Part shown: one piece after another, positions 19,303 through 28,155 of the stretch
Numbering within the stretch: position 1 is the first letter of the stretch
How the letters are laid out: the number at the start of each line of letters is the position of its first letter
Origin: Pseudomonas cavernae
GTDB lineage: Bacteria; Pseudomonadota; Gammaproteobacteria; Pseudomonadales; Pseudomonadaceae
DNA: 64,000 bases
Direction: 5' to 3'
Assembly (NCBI RefSeq): GCF_003595175.1
Contig: NZ_CP032419.1
Coordinates: 2,852,001-2,916,000 of the forward strand
Made by a program: the position numbers and the translations under genes
The notes under the pieces: model-generated
What the model saw: the letters and a program-made list of their open reading frames with translations, nothing else
What the model was told of the DNA's origin: nothing
Databases searched by the model: none

Positions 19303-19769
19303 GCCAACACCAGACTGTGCTCCGGTACCGGATAAGGCTTGGCAAAGGTGAACGCCACCGGCGACGGCCCCTGCTCTTCCAACAGCCGCAGCGCGGTTTT
19401 CGCCGACTCGAGAGTGGGAGTCTGCCCGGCCGGAATCCACCATAGCGCCAGGACCGGCGTTTGCAGCTTCTCCATCCAGCTACCACGGTTGCGCAATACG
19501 CGCAGGTGCTCGCCGGAATAGACGAAGCCCTTGAGCGCCTCGAACGACTCCCACACCGACATGTTGACGATGATCAGCGGATCGTCGAACGCCTGGATCG
19601 AAGTGGCATCCCCCTCTTCCGTTTGCAGCCGCCAGACGAACCCGGGGCTCTGCTCGGCCAACGCATTGACCGCATCGAGTTGGTCGACGAAATCCCGCAG
19701 CAGCGGGTGATCGAGTGGCTCAAGGGTTCTGGCGATATTGATCTGCGCGAGATGATAGGTTTGTTTCAT
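19299..19769 (-). CDS. DUF3291 family protein
   Basis: A 156-residue protein of the DUF3291 family, related in fold to dimeric alpha-beta barrel (antibiotic-biosynthesis-monooxygenase-like) proteins. Visible blocks are QINIARTLEPLDHPLLRDFVDQ and WESFEALKGFVYSGEHLRVLRNRGSWM, then ALWWIPAGQTPTLESAK. The start at 19769 follows GGAAGGCCT. It overlaps the downstream EamA gene by 4 bp. No role is established for the family; the context suggests a link with whatever the EamA protein exports. Confidence 0.82.
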   Translation of the reverse strand: MKQTYHLAQINIARTLEPLDHPLLRDFVDQLDAVNALAEQSPGFVWRLQTEEGDATSIQAFDDPLIIVNMSVWESFEALKGFVYSGEHLRVLRNRGSWMEKLQTPVLALWWIPAGQTPTLESAKTALRLLEEQGPSPVAFTFAKPYPVPEHSLVLA

Positions 19770-19821
19770 AGGCCTTCCTTGAAAGAAGGGCATCCGGCGC
19801 CGGATGCCCAGATAGAACAAT

Positions 19822-20070
19822 TCAACGCTTGAACGGATCATCCCAGAACGGCCGTTCGCTTTCCTCCAGGATATCCGCCCGGCTCAGGCCGAGATCCTTC
19901 AGCGCCGCATCGCTGAGCATCGCCAGCTGCCGCCGCTGGTGCGCCAGCTCGTACCAGCGGCGTACTTGCCAGCGCAGCGCTCGCCACCAGTTACGCCGCT
20001 CCGTTGGCGTCTTGAACAGTGGCTGAGTGCCGACAAAACCAAATTGTGCTTTACCAAATTGACTTTTCAT
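19822..20070 (-). CDS. DUF1127 small protein
   Basis: An 82-residue basic protein ending in the DUF1127 signature: RRWYELAHQRRQLAMLSDAALKDLGLSRADI. Small DUF1127 (YjiS-like) proteins in proteobacteria affect RNA turnover and phosphate or carbon metabolism, with Arg-rich helices that can bind RNA. The CAT at 20068-20070 gives the start; GGGAGGGCG precedes it. It is divergent from the LysR gene and 52 bp upstream of the DUF3291 gene, so it may lead that operon. The divergent LysR protein may control it. Confidence 0.85.
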   Translation of the reverse strand: MKSQFGKAQFGFVGTQPLFKTPTERRNWWRALRWQVRRWYELAHQRRQLAMLSDAALKDLGLSRADILEESERPFWDDPFKR

Positions 20071-20166
20071 CGCATCGCCCTCCCTTGGGGATGGCGCTAG
20101 TGTCCGACCGGGAATAAGATCAATCCAACGAATGTTTCTGATGCACTGCATCTTGGAGATTGATGA

Positions 20167-21021
20167 ATGGCCACCTACCCCAGCATCGACACCGAACTGC
20201 TGCGCACCTTCGTCGCCATTGCCGATCACGGCGGCTTCACCCGCGCGGCTGAGGCCGTCAACCGCACCCAGTCGGCGGTGAGCATGCAGATGAAACGCCT
20301 GGAAGAAGATGTGCTGCAGCGCCCGGTGTTCGAGCGTGACGGCCGCCAGGTGCGGCTGACGCCGGAAGGCCAGGTGCTGCTCGGCTACGCGCGGCGCATC
20401 CTCAAACTGCACGGTGAAGTGCTCAACACCCTGCGCGAACCGCACATGGTCGGTTCGGTGCGCATCGGCACGCCGGATGACTACGTCATGCGTTTTCTGC
20501 CGGGGATTCTGTCGCGCTTCGCCCAGAGCTTTCCGCTGGTTCAGGTGGAATTGCACTGCGAGCCCTCTTACCAACTTCTGCAGCGCCAGGACCTCGACCT
20601 GACCATCGTCACCCGCGAGCCAGGCAAGGAAATCGGCCAGTTGCTGCGTCAGGAACGCTTGGTCTGGGCCGAAGCCCAAGGCTTCAGCCCCCATGAACAG
20701 GAGCCGCTGCCGCTGGCGATGTTCAACGGCGACTGCTTCTGCCGGAACTGGGCCTGCAACGCGCTGGACGCCATGGAGCGCGAGTACCGTATCGCCTACA
20801 CCAGCCCCAGTCTGTCGGCGATCATGGCGGTGGTCAGCGCCGGCCTGGCCATCACCGCCCAGTTGCAGAGCCTGATCACCCCGGACATGCGCATCATCGG
20901 CGAAGCCGAAGGCCTGCCACGCATGCCGATGGCCAGCATCGTGCTGCTGCGCAACCCGCACAGCCAGTCGCAGGTCACCGAAACCCTCGCCGAGCATATC
21001 GCCGAAGGCTTTCGGATCTGA
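20167..21021 (+). CDS. LysR-family transcriptional regulator
   Basis: A 284-residue LysR regulator. The N-terminal winged helix is complete (LRTFVAIADHGGFTRAAEAVNRTQSAVSMQMKRLEE), followed by the linker helix and a periplasmic-binding-type effector domain (VRIGTPDDYVMRFLPGILSRFAQSFPLVQVELHC). It is transcribed away from the DUF1127 gene across 96 bp, the classical arrangement for a LysR protein and its target. The effector is unknown. Confidence 0.92.
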   Translation: MATYPSIDTELLRTFVAIADHGGFTRAAEAVNRTQSAVSMQMKRLEEDVLQRPVFERDGRQVRLTPEGQVLLGYARRILKLHGEVLNTLREPHMVGSVRIGTPDDYVMRFLPGILSRFAQSFPLVQVELHCEPSYQLLQRQDLDLTIVTREPGKEIGQLLRQERLVWAEAQGFSPHEQEPLPLAMFNGDCFCRNWACNALDAMEREYRIAYTSPSLSAIMAVVSAGLAITAQLQSLITPDMRIIGEAEGLPRMPMASIVLLRNPHSQSQVTETLAEHIAEGFRI

Positions 21022-21028
21022 TCTCGGC

Positions 21029-21535
21029 TCAGCCCAGCCGCGAAACCACTCGGGTCGATGCGGTCAGATCGTGCAGGCAGCGGCGATCGCCGCGGAAGAT
21101 GAACAGGCAGTCGATCAGCACCAGCAGCCAGCCGATCACCGGCACATAGACGATCGCGCCCCAGAGCAGGTAGCGCTTCAGGTACATGGGCAGGAAGGCG
21201 GGCGTGTTGCCGTCCAGATCGACGATGGCGAGCTTGAGTAGGCGCTTGCCGACCGTCTGCCCATAGCGCTTGAGCAACAGACCGTTGACCAGCAAGAAAG
21301 CCGCCAAGCCGATCAACGCGCCCAGTACTTGCAAGCCGAAAGCGGGCTCCTGCCCCGTCGTCAAGCCGTCATAGAAACCCAGTTTATAGAACAGCGGCAC
21401 ACTCAACAGGCACATGATCAGACCATCGATCAACGCCGCCCCCAGACGGGCGCCGCGACTGGCGAGGAGCGGTGCTTCGAGCTCGCCCTGCAGGGTCGCC
21501 TGGGGTGTTTGGTAAGGGTTTTCGACCTGGCTCAT
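21029..21535 (-). CDS. RDD-family membrane protein
   Basis: A 168-residue protein with an RDD domain. After a short polar N-terminus come the Arg-Asp pair (RGARLGAALIDGLIMCLLSVPLF), a second hydrophobic segment (VLGALIGLAAFLLVNGLLLKRYGQTVGKRLLKL) and a third (LLWGAIVYVPVIGWLLVLIDCLFIF). The Tyr-Gly-Gln-Thr-x-Gly-Lys block is a family hallmark. Functions are poorly known; some RDD proteins act in sodium export. It converges on the LysR gene with 7 bp between stops and is divergent from ohrR. Confidence 0.87.
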   Translation of the reverse strand: MSQVENPYQTPQATLQGELEAPLLASRGARLGAALIDGLIMCLLSVPLFYKLGFYDGLTTGQEPAFGLQVLGALIGLAAFLLVNGLLLKRYGQTVGKRLLKLAIVDLDGNTPAFLPMYLKRYLLWGAIVYVPVIGWLLVLIDCLFIFRGDRRCLHDLTASTRVVSRLG

Positions 21536-21638
21536 CGTGCGTTCCTTGCGTGGATTGATGCCGACCAGTGTGGCGGCAATGGGCGAACAAGCAAAGAAGC
21601 GCCATGGCGATCCGCCAGAAAAATCTAGAGCGCGAAAG

Positions 21639-21656
21639 TTAAGCGCGCTAAATTAA
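21639..21656. promoter_or_regulatory. OhrR-type operator upstream of ohrR
   Basis: TTAAGCGCGCTAAATTAA lies 27 bp upstream of ohrR. The AGCGCGC core is shared with the sites before ohr and gpx. Confidence 0.5.
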
Positions 21657-21683
21657 TGCCAGGTTTACTTCCGGATTCCCGCC

Positions 21684-22133
21684 ATGCCTCGTTCCAACAC
21701 CTGCGAACAACTGCGCCTCGACAACCAGCTGTGCTTCGCCCTGTATTCCACTTCGCTGGCGATGACCAAGGTCTACAAACCCTTGCTGCAAGCGCTCAAC
21801 CTCACCTACCCGCAATACCTGGCCATGCTGGTGCTCTGGGAGGGCGACGGCATCACGGTCGGCGAACTCAGCCAGCGCCTGTTGACCGATCCGGGTTCGG
21901 TCACCCCGCTGCTCAAGCGCCTGGAGGCCGAAGGCTTGCTCAGCCGCACCCGCAGCAGCGCCGATGAGCGTGTGGTGGAGTTGCGCCTAACCGCCAAGGG
22001 CCGCACCTTGCAGCAGCAGGCCGAGTCGGTCCCCGCCTGCATCCTCAAGACCACCGAGCAGTCGATCGACCAGCTCCTCGCGCTGAAACAAGAACTGGTC
22101 AGTCTACGCGACAGCTTGCACAAGGCGATCTAG
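21684..22133 (+). CDS. ohrR: Organic hydroperoxide resistance regulator OhrR
   Basis: A 149-residue MarR repressor. The sensing cysteine is in LDNQLCFALYSTS (Cys16), in the position of the reactive Cys of OhrR proteins; a second Cys (VPACILKTTE, near 118) may form the resolving disulfide of two-Cys types. The recognition region is GSVTPLLKRLEAEGLLSRTRSSADERVVELRL. It lies directly upstream of ohr on the same strand, 144 bp apart, with operator-like AT/GCGC boxes before each gene. Organic peroxides would oxidise OhrR and derepress ohr. Confidence 0.93.
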   Translation: MPRSNTCEQLRLDNQLCFALYSTSLAMTKVYKPLLQALNLTYPQYLAMLVLWEGDGITVGELSQRLLTDPGSVTPLLKRLEAEGLLSRTRSSADERVVELRLTAKGRTLQQQAESVPACILKTTEQSIDQLLALKQELVSLRDSLHKAI

Positions 22134-22186
22134 AGCCATATTCCCCAAAGCCCGCAGGCTTATTGCAAATCTCTCCAAAGAATATC

Positions 22187-22245
22187 TTGCGCACTAAATA
22201 AATCGCACGTAACTTCCGCGCCACGCACTTAGTTAGCGCGCAATA
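22187..22245. promoter_or_regulatory. ohr promoter/operator region
   Basis: Two related boxes, TTGCGCACTAAATA (22187-22200) and TTAGCGCGCAATA (22233-22245), lie in inverted sense between ohrR and ohr. They probably bind OhrR. Confidence 0.5.
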
Positions 22246-22277
22246 TTTTACCTAGCAAACAAATTGGAGATACCGCC

Positions 22278-22706
22278 ATGCAAGCCGTCAAAGCCCTCTA
22301 TACTGCAACCGCAACTGCCACCGGCGGCCGTGATGGCCGTGCCGTTTCCTCCAATGGCTATCTGGACGTGAAACTCACCACCCCCCGCGAGCTGGGCGGC
22401 CAGGGCGGTGAAGCCACCAACCCGGAACAGCTGTTCGCCGCCGGCTACTCGGCCTGCTTCATCGGTGCCCTGAAGTTTGTCGCCGGTCAGAAGAAACAAG
22501 CCTTCCCGACCGACGCCTCGATCACCGGCAAGGTTGGCATCGGCCAGATCCCCGGCGGCTTCGGCCTGGAAGTGGAACTGAACATCAGCCTGCCCGGCCT
22601 CGAGCGCGCCGTCGCCGAAGAGTTGGTCGCCGCCGCCCACCAGGTCTGCCCCTACTCCAACGCCACCCGCGGCAACATCGATGTGCGCCTGAACGTCAGC
22701 GTCTGA
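22278..22706 (+). CDS. ohr: Organic hydroperoxide resistance protein Ohr
   Basis: A 142-residue Ohr/OsmC-fold thiol peroxidase that detoxifies fatty-acid and other organic hydroperoxides using lipoylated proteins as reductant. The two catalytic cysteines are in [12 protein letters not shown] (about 61) and [13 protein letters not shown] (about 125). The conserved Arg and Glu that activate the thiol correspond to [11 protein letters not shown] and the EQLFAAGY block. TTGGAGATACCGCC precedes the ATG. It is controlled by the upstream ohrR and followed by a strong terminator. Confidence 0.96.
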   Translation: MQAVKALYTATATATGGRDGRAVSSNGYLDVKLTTPRELGGQGGEATNPEQLFAAGYSACFIGALKFVAGQKKQAFPTDASITGKVGIGQIPGGFGLEVELNISLPGLERAVAEELVAAAHQVCPYSNATRGNIDVRLNVSV

Positions 22707-22738
22707 AGCAATCCCCTGCTGAGCAAAACGGCAGAAAC

Positions 22739-22767
22739 GAAAAAGCCCGGCAATGCCGGGCTTTTTT
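22739..22767. terminator. Bidirectional terminator between ohr and efp
   Basis: AAAAAGCCCGGC-aat-GCCGGGCTTTTTT, a strong stem with T-runs on both strands between converging genes. Confidence 0.93.
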
Positions 22768-22781
22768 GTCGCATCGAAGGC

Positions 22782-23357
22782 TTAGGCCTGCGGCGCTTGG
22801 GTACGGCCTTTGTAGGAGCCGTCGCGGGTATCGATTTCAATCCAGTCGTCGATGTTGCAGAAATCAGCAACTTTGACTTCGGTACCGTTGCTCAGCTTGG
22901 CCGGCTTCATCACCTTGCCGGAAGTGTCGCCACGGGCGGAGTTCTCGGTGTAGGTGATCTGACGAACGATGGTGGTCGGCAGGTCAACGGAGATCACTTT
23001 GCCTTCGAAGAACACGGCTTCGCACACGTCGGTCATGCCTTCTTCGATGAACGGCAGAACGCTTTCCAGGTCTTCGGCGCGCAGTTCGTAGGAGTTGTAC
23101 TCCGGATCCATGAACACGTAGTCGGTGCCGCTGATGTAGGACAGGGACACTTCCTTACGCTCGAGGATCACCGGCTCCATCTTGTCGTCGGCCTTGTAAA
23201 CGGTCTCGGTCTTGGAGCCGTTGATAAGGTTCTTCAGCTTCATTTTGACGATGGCGCTGTTACGACCGGACTTGGTGAACTCGGCTTTCTGGATAAGCCA
23301 AGGCTGACCGTCGATCAGGGCCACACTGTTGGGCTTCATTTCTTGTGCGGTTTTCAT
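22782..23357 (-). CDS. efp: Elongation factor P (rhamnosylated-Arg type)
   Basis: A 191-residue EF-P that relieves ribosome stalling at proline runs. The three beta-barrel domains are complete, ending in [17 protein letters not shown]. The loop that reaches the peptidyl-transferase centre reads [11 protein letters not shown], with Arg32 in place of the lysine of E. coli EF-P. Arg32 is the residue rhamnosylated in Pseudomonas, and the modifying enzyme EarP is encoded 34 bp upstream. The ATG at 23357 gives the usual length; the longer frame upstream is not conserved. A strong terminator separates it from ohr. Confidence 0.96.
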   Translation of the reverse strand: MKTAQEMKPNSVALIDGQPWLIQKAEFTKSGRNSAIVKMKLKNLINGSKTETVYKADDKMEPVILERKEVSLSYISGTDYVFMDPEYNSYELRAEDLESVLPFIEEGMTDVCEAVFFEGKVISVDLPTTIVRQITYTENSARGDTSGKVMKPAKLSNGTEVKVADFCNIDDWIEIDTRDGSYKGRTQAPQA

Positions 23358-23391
23358 ACAAATATCCGGATTTAGATGGAGATACGAATTT

Positions 23392-24534
23392 CTAAGGCGC
23401 GCATGATAGCCAATTTCGGTAAAACAGTACCAGCGCCGCGGCAAGATCAGGACGGGAAGCCTGCTGCAGACACCAGCGCTCGGCATGTTCGGCCACCTCC
23501 GGCCACGCCTCCAGACAGGCCGACCAGCTTTCACCTATTCTCTCACCTGCATTCCACGCCCGCCACAGGCCGCTCAAGGCCGCGTCCGCCGCCGGCGACA
23601 GCCCTTGCCGGTACAGGCTCAGAAAGGCGTTGAGCTTATCCCAGTGCACCTGCTCGTCCTGCTCATAGATGTGCCAAAGCAGCGGGCGCCCGGCCCATTG
23701 CGCGCGCACGAAGGAGTCCTCGCCACGCACGATATTGGCATCGCAACACCACAGCAGCAGGTCGTAGTCCTCCTGGCGCACGAACGGCAGCAGGTGGACC
23801 TGCAGGTTGCCACGCCGCCAACTGCCGCCCACCGCCATATCCTCGATCCCGAGCCAGGCCTGTAGGTCACCAAGGATGCGCCCCTGCGGCACTAGCAACT
23901 GGATTGACGCGGCACCCGCCGCCAGCGCATCCAACCAACTCGCCAGGCCAGGGTTTTCATAGGCAAATAAGGAGATCAATTGCGCGCCGGGCTGCCGCTG
24001 CACGCCCAGACCGAACAGAAACGCGGCCTGCGCAGCCTGGTCGGCCTGAAATGCCTGGCGCCGGGCGAGCAGATCGCTCTCGCGCAACAGGCCACCGGTA
24101 TCGCCGGTAAAGCCGGGGAAGAAGAAGAACTTCTGCAAACCATTGCCCTGCGGCGAAGGCAGCCCATGGCAGCCGCCGACCCAGTCTTCGGCGCTGAGAT
24201 ACTCCAGATTCAGCCACAGCACCTTGGGCTTCGCCGCCATGGCCGCGATATAGGCAGGCGGCAGATGACAGGCGAAGGCCTCGATCACTACCTGCGCCGG
24301 CTCGACCGCCTGCCAGTCCGGATGCCACACCCGCACTTCGACTCCCTGCCGCCACTGGCTGTCGGCCGCCGCATCGGCCTCTGGACAGAGGCGCACGAAC
24401 GCACGCAGATCATCCACCCACAAGCGCACGGTCTGACCATACTCGGCCACCAACTGGCGGGCGAGACGCCAGGTCACGCCGATATCGCCATAGTTGTCGA
24501 CGACGCTGCAGAAGATGTCCCAGGTGGTTTTCAT
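23392..24534 (-). CDS. earP: EF-P arginine-32 rhamnosyltransferase EarP
   Basis: A 380-residue DUF2331 inverting glycosyltransferase (GT-B) that transfers rhamnose from dTDP-rhamnose to Arg32 of EF-P. The N-terminal block [21 protein letters not shown] holds Asp13 and Asp17, the pair known as catalytic in P. putida EarP. The C-terminal nucleotide-sugar site appears as [19 protein letters not shown] and the [12 protein letters not shown] block. The ATG at 24534 follows GGAGTCGTCG. It lies directly upstream of efp on the same strand with a 34-bp gap, so enzyme and substrate are probably co-expressed. Confidence 0.95.
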   Translation of the reverse strand: MKTTWDIFCSVVDNYGDIGVTWRLARQLVAEYGQTVRLWVDDLRAFVRLCPEADAAADSQWRQGVEVRVWHPDWQAVEPAQVVIEAFACHLPPAYIAAMAAKPKVLWLNLEYLSAEDWVGGCHGLPSPQGNGLQKFFFFPGFTGDTGGLLRESDLLARRQAFQADQAAQAAFLFGLGVQRQPGAQLISLFAYENPGLASWLDALAAGAASIQLLVPQGRILGDLQAWLGIEDMAVGGSWRRGNLQVHLLPFVRQEDYDLLLWCCDANIVRGEDSFVRAQWAGRPLLWHIYEQDEQVHWDKLNAFLSLYRQGLSPAADAALSGLWRAWNAGERIGESWSACLEAWPEVAEHAERWCLQQASRPDLAAALVLFYRNWLSCAP

Positions 24535-24641
24535 CGACGACTCCATAATGGCATGGCTGAACGCTGCCAGGGCACTGTCCAGACTGAGCAGCCAGACCAC
24601 CCATACGCTCAGCTTGGCAAAATCCCTAAGGCCCAGAAAGC

Positions 24642-24674
24642 AAAAAACCCCTGAGGATTGCTCTCTCAGGGGTT
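24642..24674 (-). terminator. Terminator of tRNA-Ser
   Basis: On the minus strand, AACCCCTGAG and CTCAGGGGTT arms are followed by TTTT, 10 bp beyond the tRNA 3' end. Confidence 0.88.
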
Positions 24675-24683
24675 TCGCGAAAG

Positions 24684-24773
24684 TGGCGGTGAAGAAGGGA
24701 TTCGAACCCTTGATACAGTTTCCTGTATACACACTTTCCAGGCGTGCTCCTTCAACCGCTCGGACACTTCACC
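24684..24773 (-). tRNA. tRNA-Ser(GGA)
   Basis: A 90-nt class II tRNA. The acceptor arm GGTGAAG pairs with CTTCACC, followed by an encoded GCCA end. The D arm is CCGAGCGGTTGAAGG, the anticodon loop CTGGAAA gives GGA (reads UCC/UCU), a long serine-type variable arm follows, and the T loop is GGTTCGAATCC. It reads on the minus strand, upstream of earP. Confidence 0.97.
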
Positions 24774-24810
24774 GGATCTCGCCAGACCTTATGGTCCGTC
24801 GAGGCGCGCT

Positions 24811-24839
24811 AATCTATCCGAACAGATGACTAAAGGCAA
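24811..24839 (-). promoter_or_regulatory. Sigma-70 promoter of tRNA-Ser
   Basis: Minus strand: TTGCCT, 17-bp spacer, TAGATT, then the GC-rich discriminator AGCGCGCC about 30 bp before the tRNA 5' end. Such a discriminator is typical of stringently controlled stable-RNA promoters. Confidence 0.7.
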
Positions 24840-24996
24840 AGTTTTTTTGCTGGAGATTCATGCGCTTAAGCCAAAAGCCCAAGGCCGTGGGTTTCTTCCC
24901 GGGTGACTCATCGGTCAGTCATGGCGCTTTACCTGGGGTAGGCGGATGGGTAACGTCTGCCCACCCTCCGCATCTGCCTCAGCAAGGAACTTCGCC

Positions 24997-25686
24997 ATGA
25001 GCGATCTGATCAGCTACCAACTCGAAGATGGCATCGCCACCCTGACCCTGAGCAACGGCAAGGTCAACGCCATCTCCCCGGACGTGATCGCGGCCTTCAA
25101 TGCCGCGCTGGACCGCGCCGAGCAAGACCGCGCGGTGGTGATCATCACCGGCCAGCCGGGCATTCTCTCCGGCGGCTACGACCTCAAGGTGATGACCTCC
25201 GGCCCGCAGAATGCGATCGATCTGGTCGCCGCCGGCTCCACCTTGGCCCGCCGCATGCTCGCGCATCCCTTCCCGGTCATCGTCGCCTGCCCTGGCCATG
25301 CGGTAGCCAAAGGTGCCTTCATCCTGCTCTCCGCCGATTACCGCATCGGTGTCGAAGGCCCGTTCAGCATCGGCCTGAACGAAGTGCAGATCGGCATGAC
25401 CATGCACCATGTCGGCATCGAACTGGCCCGCGATCGACTGCGCAAGTCGGCGTTCCATCGCTCAGTGATCAACGGCGAGATGTTCGATCCGCAGAGCGCC
25501 GTGGACGCTGGCTTCCTCGACAAGGTGGTACCGGTCGAGCAGTTGATGGCCACGGCGGTTGCCGCTGCCCAGCAGCTGAAGAAGATCAACATGACCGCGC
25601 ACCGCAACACCAAGCTGAAGGTACGCAAGGCCCTGCTGGAAGCCCTCGACAAGGCCATCGAACTGGATCGCCAGCACATCGTCTGA
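24997..25686 (+). CDS. Crotonase/enoyl-CoA hydratase family protein
   Basis: A 229-residue crotonase. Present are the conserved start (ISYQLEDGIATLTLSNGKVNAI), the first oxyanion block (ITGQPGILSGGYDLKVM) and the second (ACPGHAVAKGAFILLSADYRIG), where the usual GGG is AKGA. Both catalytic Glu positions of enoyl-CoA hydratase seem absent, so it could be an isomerase or act on another thioester. The ATG at 24997 is chosen because AAGGAACTTCGCC precedes it and the homologous segment begins there. It is followed 23 bp later by a terminator, so it is monocistronic. Confidence 0.87.
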   Translation: MSDLISYQLEDGIATLTLSNGKVNAISPDVIAAFNAALDRAEQDRAVVIITGQPGILSGGYDLKVMTSGPQNAIDLVAAGSTLARRMLAHPFPVIVACPGHAVAKGAFILLSADYRIGVEGPFSIGLNEVQIGMTMHHVGIELARDRLRKSAFHRSVINGEMFDPQSAVDAGFLDKVVPVEQLMATAVAAAQQLKKINMTAHRNTKLKVRKALLEALDKAIELDRQHIV

Positions 25687-25708
25687 GGCCCGCCCGCAGA
25701 GCTTCCCG

Positions 25709-25732
25709 AGCCCGGCTTTTGCCGGGCTTTTT
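25709..25732 (+). terminator. Rho-independent terminator after the crotonase gene
   Basis: AGCCCGGC-tttt-GCCGGGCT followed by TTTT. Confidence 0.9.
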
Positions 25733-25835
25733 ATTGCGTGCAGTTCCCGCCGGCAGCTCCCGACAGCACAGCGGCTATGCTGGAACAACCTGGCACCTGG
25801 ACGATCCGCAATACTCAACGGGAAAGGAACCTCAT

Positions 25836-26618
25836 ATGCAAAAGTGTCCACCTCTGGCAGCCGCTCTCCTGCTGGCAGCCCTGAGCGGTCCCGCGCTGGC
25901 CGCCGATCCGCCCGCACCGGCCATCACCTACGAACGCGACGCCAAGGCGCTCAGCGCCTTGCAGAAGATGGGTGGCTACCTGCGCTCGCTCGAGCGTTTC
26001 GAGATCAGTGCGACAAGCACCACCGACCAAGTGCTCGGTACCGGCCAGACCGTCCAGCTTGCCCACCGTACCGAACTTAAGGTCCAGCGCCCGAACAAGC
26101 TGCAGGTCACCGTCGATGACGGCCAGTACCTCAGGAGCCTGTACTACGATGGCAGTCACTTCGTCCTATACGGTACCCGGCACAACTACTACAGCCGACT
26201 CGAAGCGCCAAAGGATATCGACGCACTGCTCGACCAACTCGAAGGTCGGTATGGCATCCAGTTGCCGCTGGCCGACTTGTTCTATTGGGGGAGCGGCAAG
26301 AGCTCGCCGGACAGCCTGCAGTCGGCGCTCTACCTCGGGACCGAAAAGCTCGGAAGCAAAAGCTGTGAGCACTACGCCTACCGGCAGGAGGGCGTCGACT
26401 GGCAACTGTGGCTGGAAAACGGCAAGCAGCCGCTGCCATGCCAGCTGCAGCTAACCAACCGCAACGACGAGGCGCGGCCGCAGCATGGGATCCGCCTGAA
26501 CTGGAAGCTCAACCCGGACTTCACCGCCAGCACCTTCCAGTTCAAAACACCGGAGGGGGCCCTGTCGGTCGAACTGCGGCAACTCGAACCTGCTCAACCG
26601 GCACGTGCTGAAGAGTGA
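25836..26618 (+). CDS. DUF2092 exported protein
   Basis: A 260-residue protein with a signal peptide (LAAALLLAALSGPALAADPP, cleavage near ALA-A). The rest matches the DUF2092 pattern: ALSALQKMGGYLRSLERFEI, RPNKLQVTVDDGQYLRSLYYDG, and LFYWGSGKSSPDS. The fold resembles the LolA/LolB outer-membrane lipoprotein carriers, so a periplasmic hydrophobic-ligand role is possible. GGGAAAGGAACCTC precedes the ATG. The downstream proline-rich gene starts 13 bp after its stop and is probably co-transcribed. Confidence 0.85.
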   Translation: MQKCPPLAAALLLAALSGPALAADPPAPAITYERDAKALSALQKMGGYLRSLERFEISATSTTDQVLGTGQTVQLAHRTELKVQRPNKLQVTVDDGQYLRSLYYDGSHFVLYGTRHNYYSRLEAPKDIDALLDQLEGRYGIQLPLADLFYWGSGKSSPDSLQSALYLGTEKLGSKSCEHYAYRQEGVDWQLWLENGKQPLPCQLQLTNRNDEARPQHGIRLNWKLNPDFTASTFQFKTPEGALSVELRQLEPAQPARAEE

Positions 26619-26631
26619 TAGGAGGCCCGCA

Positions 26632-27210
26632 ATGGCGAAACTACACAAAATTGTCAGCGCCGGCCTTGCTGCGCTCATACTCCTGAGTCCGCTGGCCCAA
26701 GCCTGGCACCTGCGCGGCGGCGCCCGCACCCAGGTGTTCCAGCATCCCAACTTCGCCCTGCACACCGGGCAACGGCCGATGCCCGGCTCGATGGGCGGCG
26801 GCATCTAGCATCACTACGAGCCGGGGCCGGGGCCCACGCCTCCCCCCGCCCCGCTGCCAGGACCGGCGCCCCACCCGGGACCACCCCCGGGCCCAGGACC
26901 GGCGCCCTATCCGGTGCCGCCACCGCCCGGACCTGGGCCGCATCCAGGGCCACCACCACCACCACCACCACCACCACCACCACCACCACCACCACATTAC
27001 CCCTATGGCTGGTACGACCCGGTGCTTGCCAGCGTGGTAGTCGGTGCCACCACAGCCCTGGTCATTGGCTCTGTGGTCAACAGCGTTCCAGCCAACTGCG
27101 TGCCGGTGCTGGTCAACGGTGTGACCTACCAGCAATGTGGTAGCACTTGGTATCAGCCACAGTACATCGGGACTCAGGTGCAATATGTCGTGGTAGCCGC
27201 GCCACGCTGA
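26632..27210 (+). pseudogene. Proline-rich exported protein interrupted by an amber codon
   Basis: The ATG at 26632 follows GGAGGCCCGCA. A signal peptide (IVSAGLAALILLSPLAQAW) and about 58 residues lead to an in-frame TAG at 26806-26808. The same frame then continues to 27210 without another stop: HHYEPGPGP, a Pro/Gly-rich stretch with 15 consecutive prolines, then YPYGWYDPVLASVVVGATTA and a C-terminal NGVTYQQCGSTWYQP block. That last block resembles small envelope proteins of the DUF6515 type. Since both halves keep frame and coding character, the gene is probably intact in relatives and broken here by one base (CAG or similar to TAG), or the TAG is read through or is a sequence error. Confidence 0.75.
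26950..26994 (+). repeat. (CCA)15 trinucleotide tract
   Basis: Fifteen perfect CCA codons (proline) inside the interrupted gene. Slippage would alter proline number but not the frame. Confidence 0.95.
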
Positions 27211-27276
27211 GGTGCTGGAACGCGGCCCGCCTGGGCGCCTTCGCGCGCGATGAGCGGCGCCCTCCGGCGGCTTACT

Positions 27277-28107
27277 TCAGCGCGCCGCGCGCAACCAGCC
27301 GGCGATGCTCTCGACCACCGTTTGCGGCGCCTTCAACCAGGCGCTGTGGGGGTTTTCCGCCGGCGGCCGCGGTGACGGCAAGCGCTCGACCTGCGGGCGC
27401 GCCTGTATCAGCTCGGCCAACCCACGCGTCGAGGCCAGAGGCGCGAAGTGATCGTCGTCGATGGTGATGTACAGCGAAGCAGTTGGGTTCTCCGCACTTG
27501 CCACTAGTAGCAGGCCGGTGTGACGGAAGTGACCGGTCCAGGCCACCCGCCCCCAGTCACGCATCAGGCTACGCGCCTCGTGGCCACCGAAGCCGACCTG
27601 CTTACCCGGCAGGTAGCCGAGCACCGCGGTCAGCAGGTTGAACACCACCGCCACGCTCGGCGTCAGCAGCCGGCGCACACCGCGCCAATGCCGATAGTGG
27701 ATATTCCCGCAGGCCACGCCGATCACCGCCACGCCACTGTGCGGATTGGCGGCGGCATACAGGGTGGCGACCTGACCGCCGAGGCTATGGCCGAGCAATA
27801 CCGCACGGCTGCTGGGAAAGTGCTGCCGGGCTGCCGCCAGGAGTTGCGGCACGAAATCCTCGACCAGCTGGCGATAACCATAATCGAACTGCCGCGACGG
27901 CCGCGGCCGGCTCTCGCCCTGCCCTGGCCAATCGGCGACCAGCACATTCAGCCCGGTCTGCACCAGGCACTGGGCCAAGCCCTCATATTTGCGCGCGGCC
28001 ACCCCCAGGGCCGGCAGCACGATCAGTACCGGCGCGCCAGGCCCGGCCGGGTAAAGACTGAACGGACAATGGCAGCGACCATTGGCAAACTGCACGGCAT
28101 GGGACAT
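27277..28107 (-). CDS. Alpha/beta hydrolase
   Basis: A 276-residue alpha/beta hydrolase with the oxyanion strand LIVLPALGVAARKYEGLA, the nucleophile elbow GHSLGG near residue 110, and a late acidic-His block (ITIDDDHFAPLAS). The ADWPGQGESRPRPSRQFDYGY region is typical of serine esterases or acyltransferases of the BioH/pimeloyl type. No signal peptide is evident. It is divergent from corA across a 169-bp region that contains a perfect 30-bp dyad. The substrate is not known. Confidence 0.85.
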   Translation of the reverse strand: MSHAVQFANGRCHCPFSLYPAGPGAPVLIVLPALGVAARKYEGLAQCLVQTGLNVLVADWPGQGESRPRPSRQFDYGYRQLVEDFVPQLLAAARQHFPSSRAVLLGHSLGGQVATLYAAANPHSGVAVIGVACGNIHYRHWRGVRRLLTPSVAVVFNLLTAVLGYLPGKQVGFGGHEARSLMRDWGRVAWTGHFRHTGLLLVASAENPTASLYITIDDDHFAPLASTRGLAELIQARPQVERLPSPRPPAENPHSAWLKAPQTVVESIAGWLRAAR

Positions 28108-28155
28108 CCCAGCAGCTCCTTATTCTTGTCGGCCAAGCGTGGCGAATGGACTGCT

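Noticed and set aside
26950..26994. The CCA tract as a phase-variation switch
   Set aside because: The unit is three bases, so slippage cannot change the reading frame; the interruption is a separate upstream TAG.
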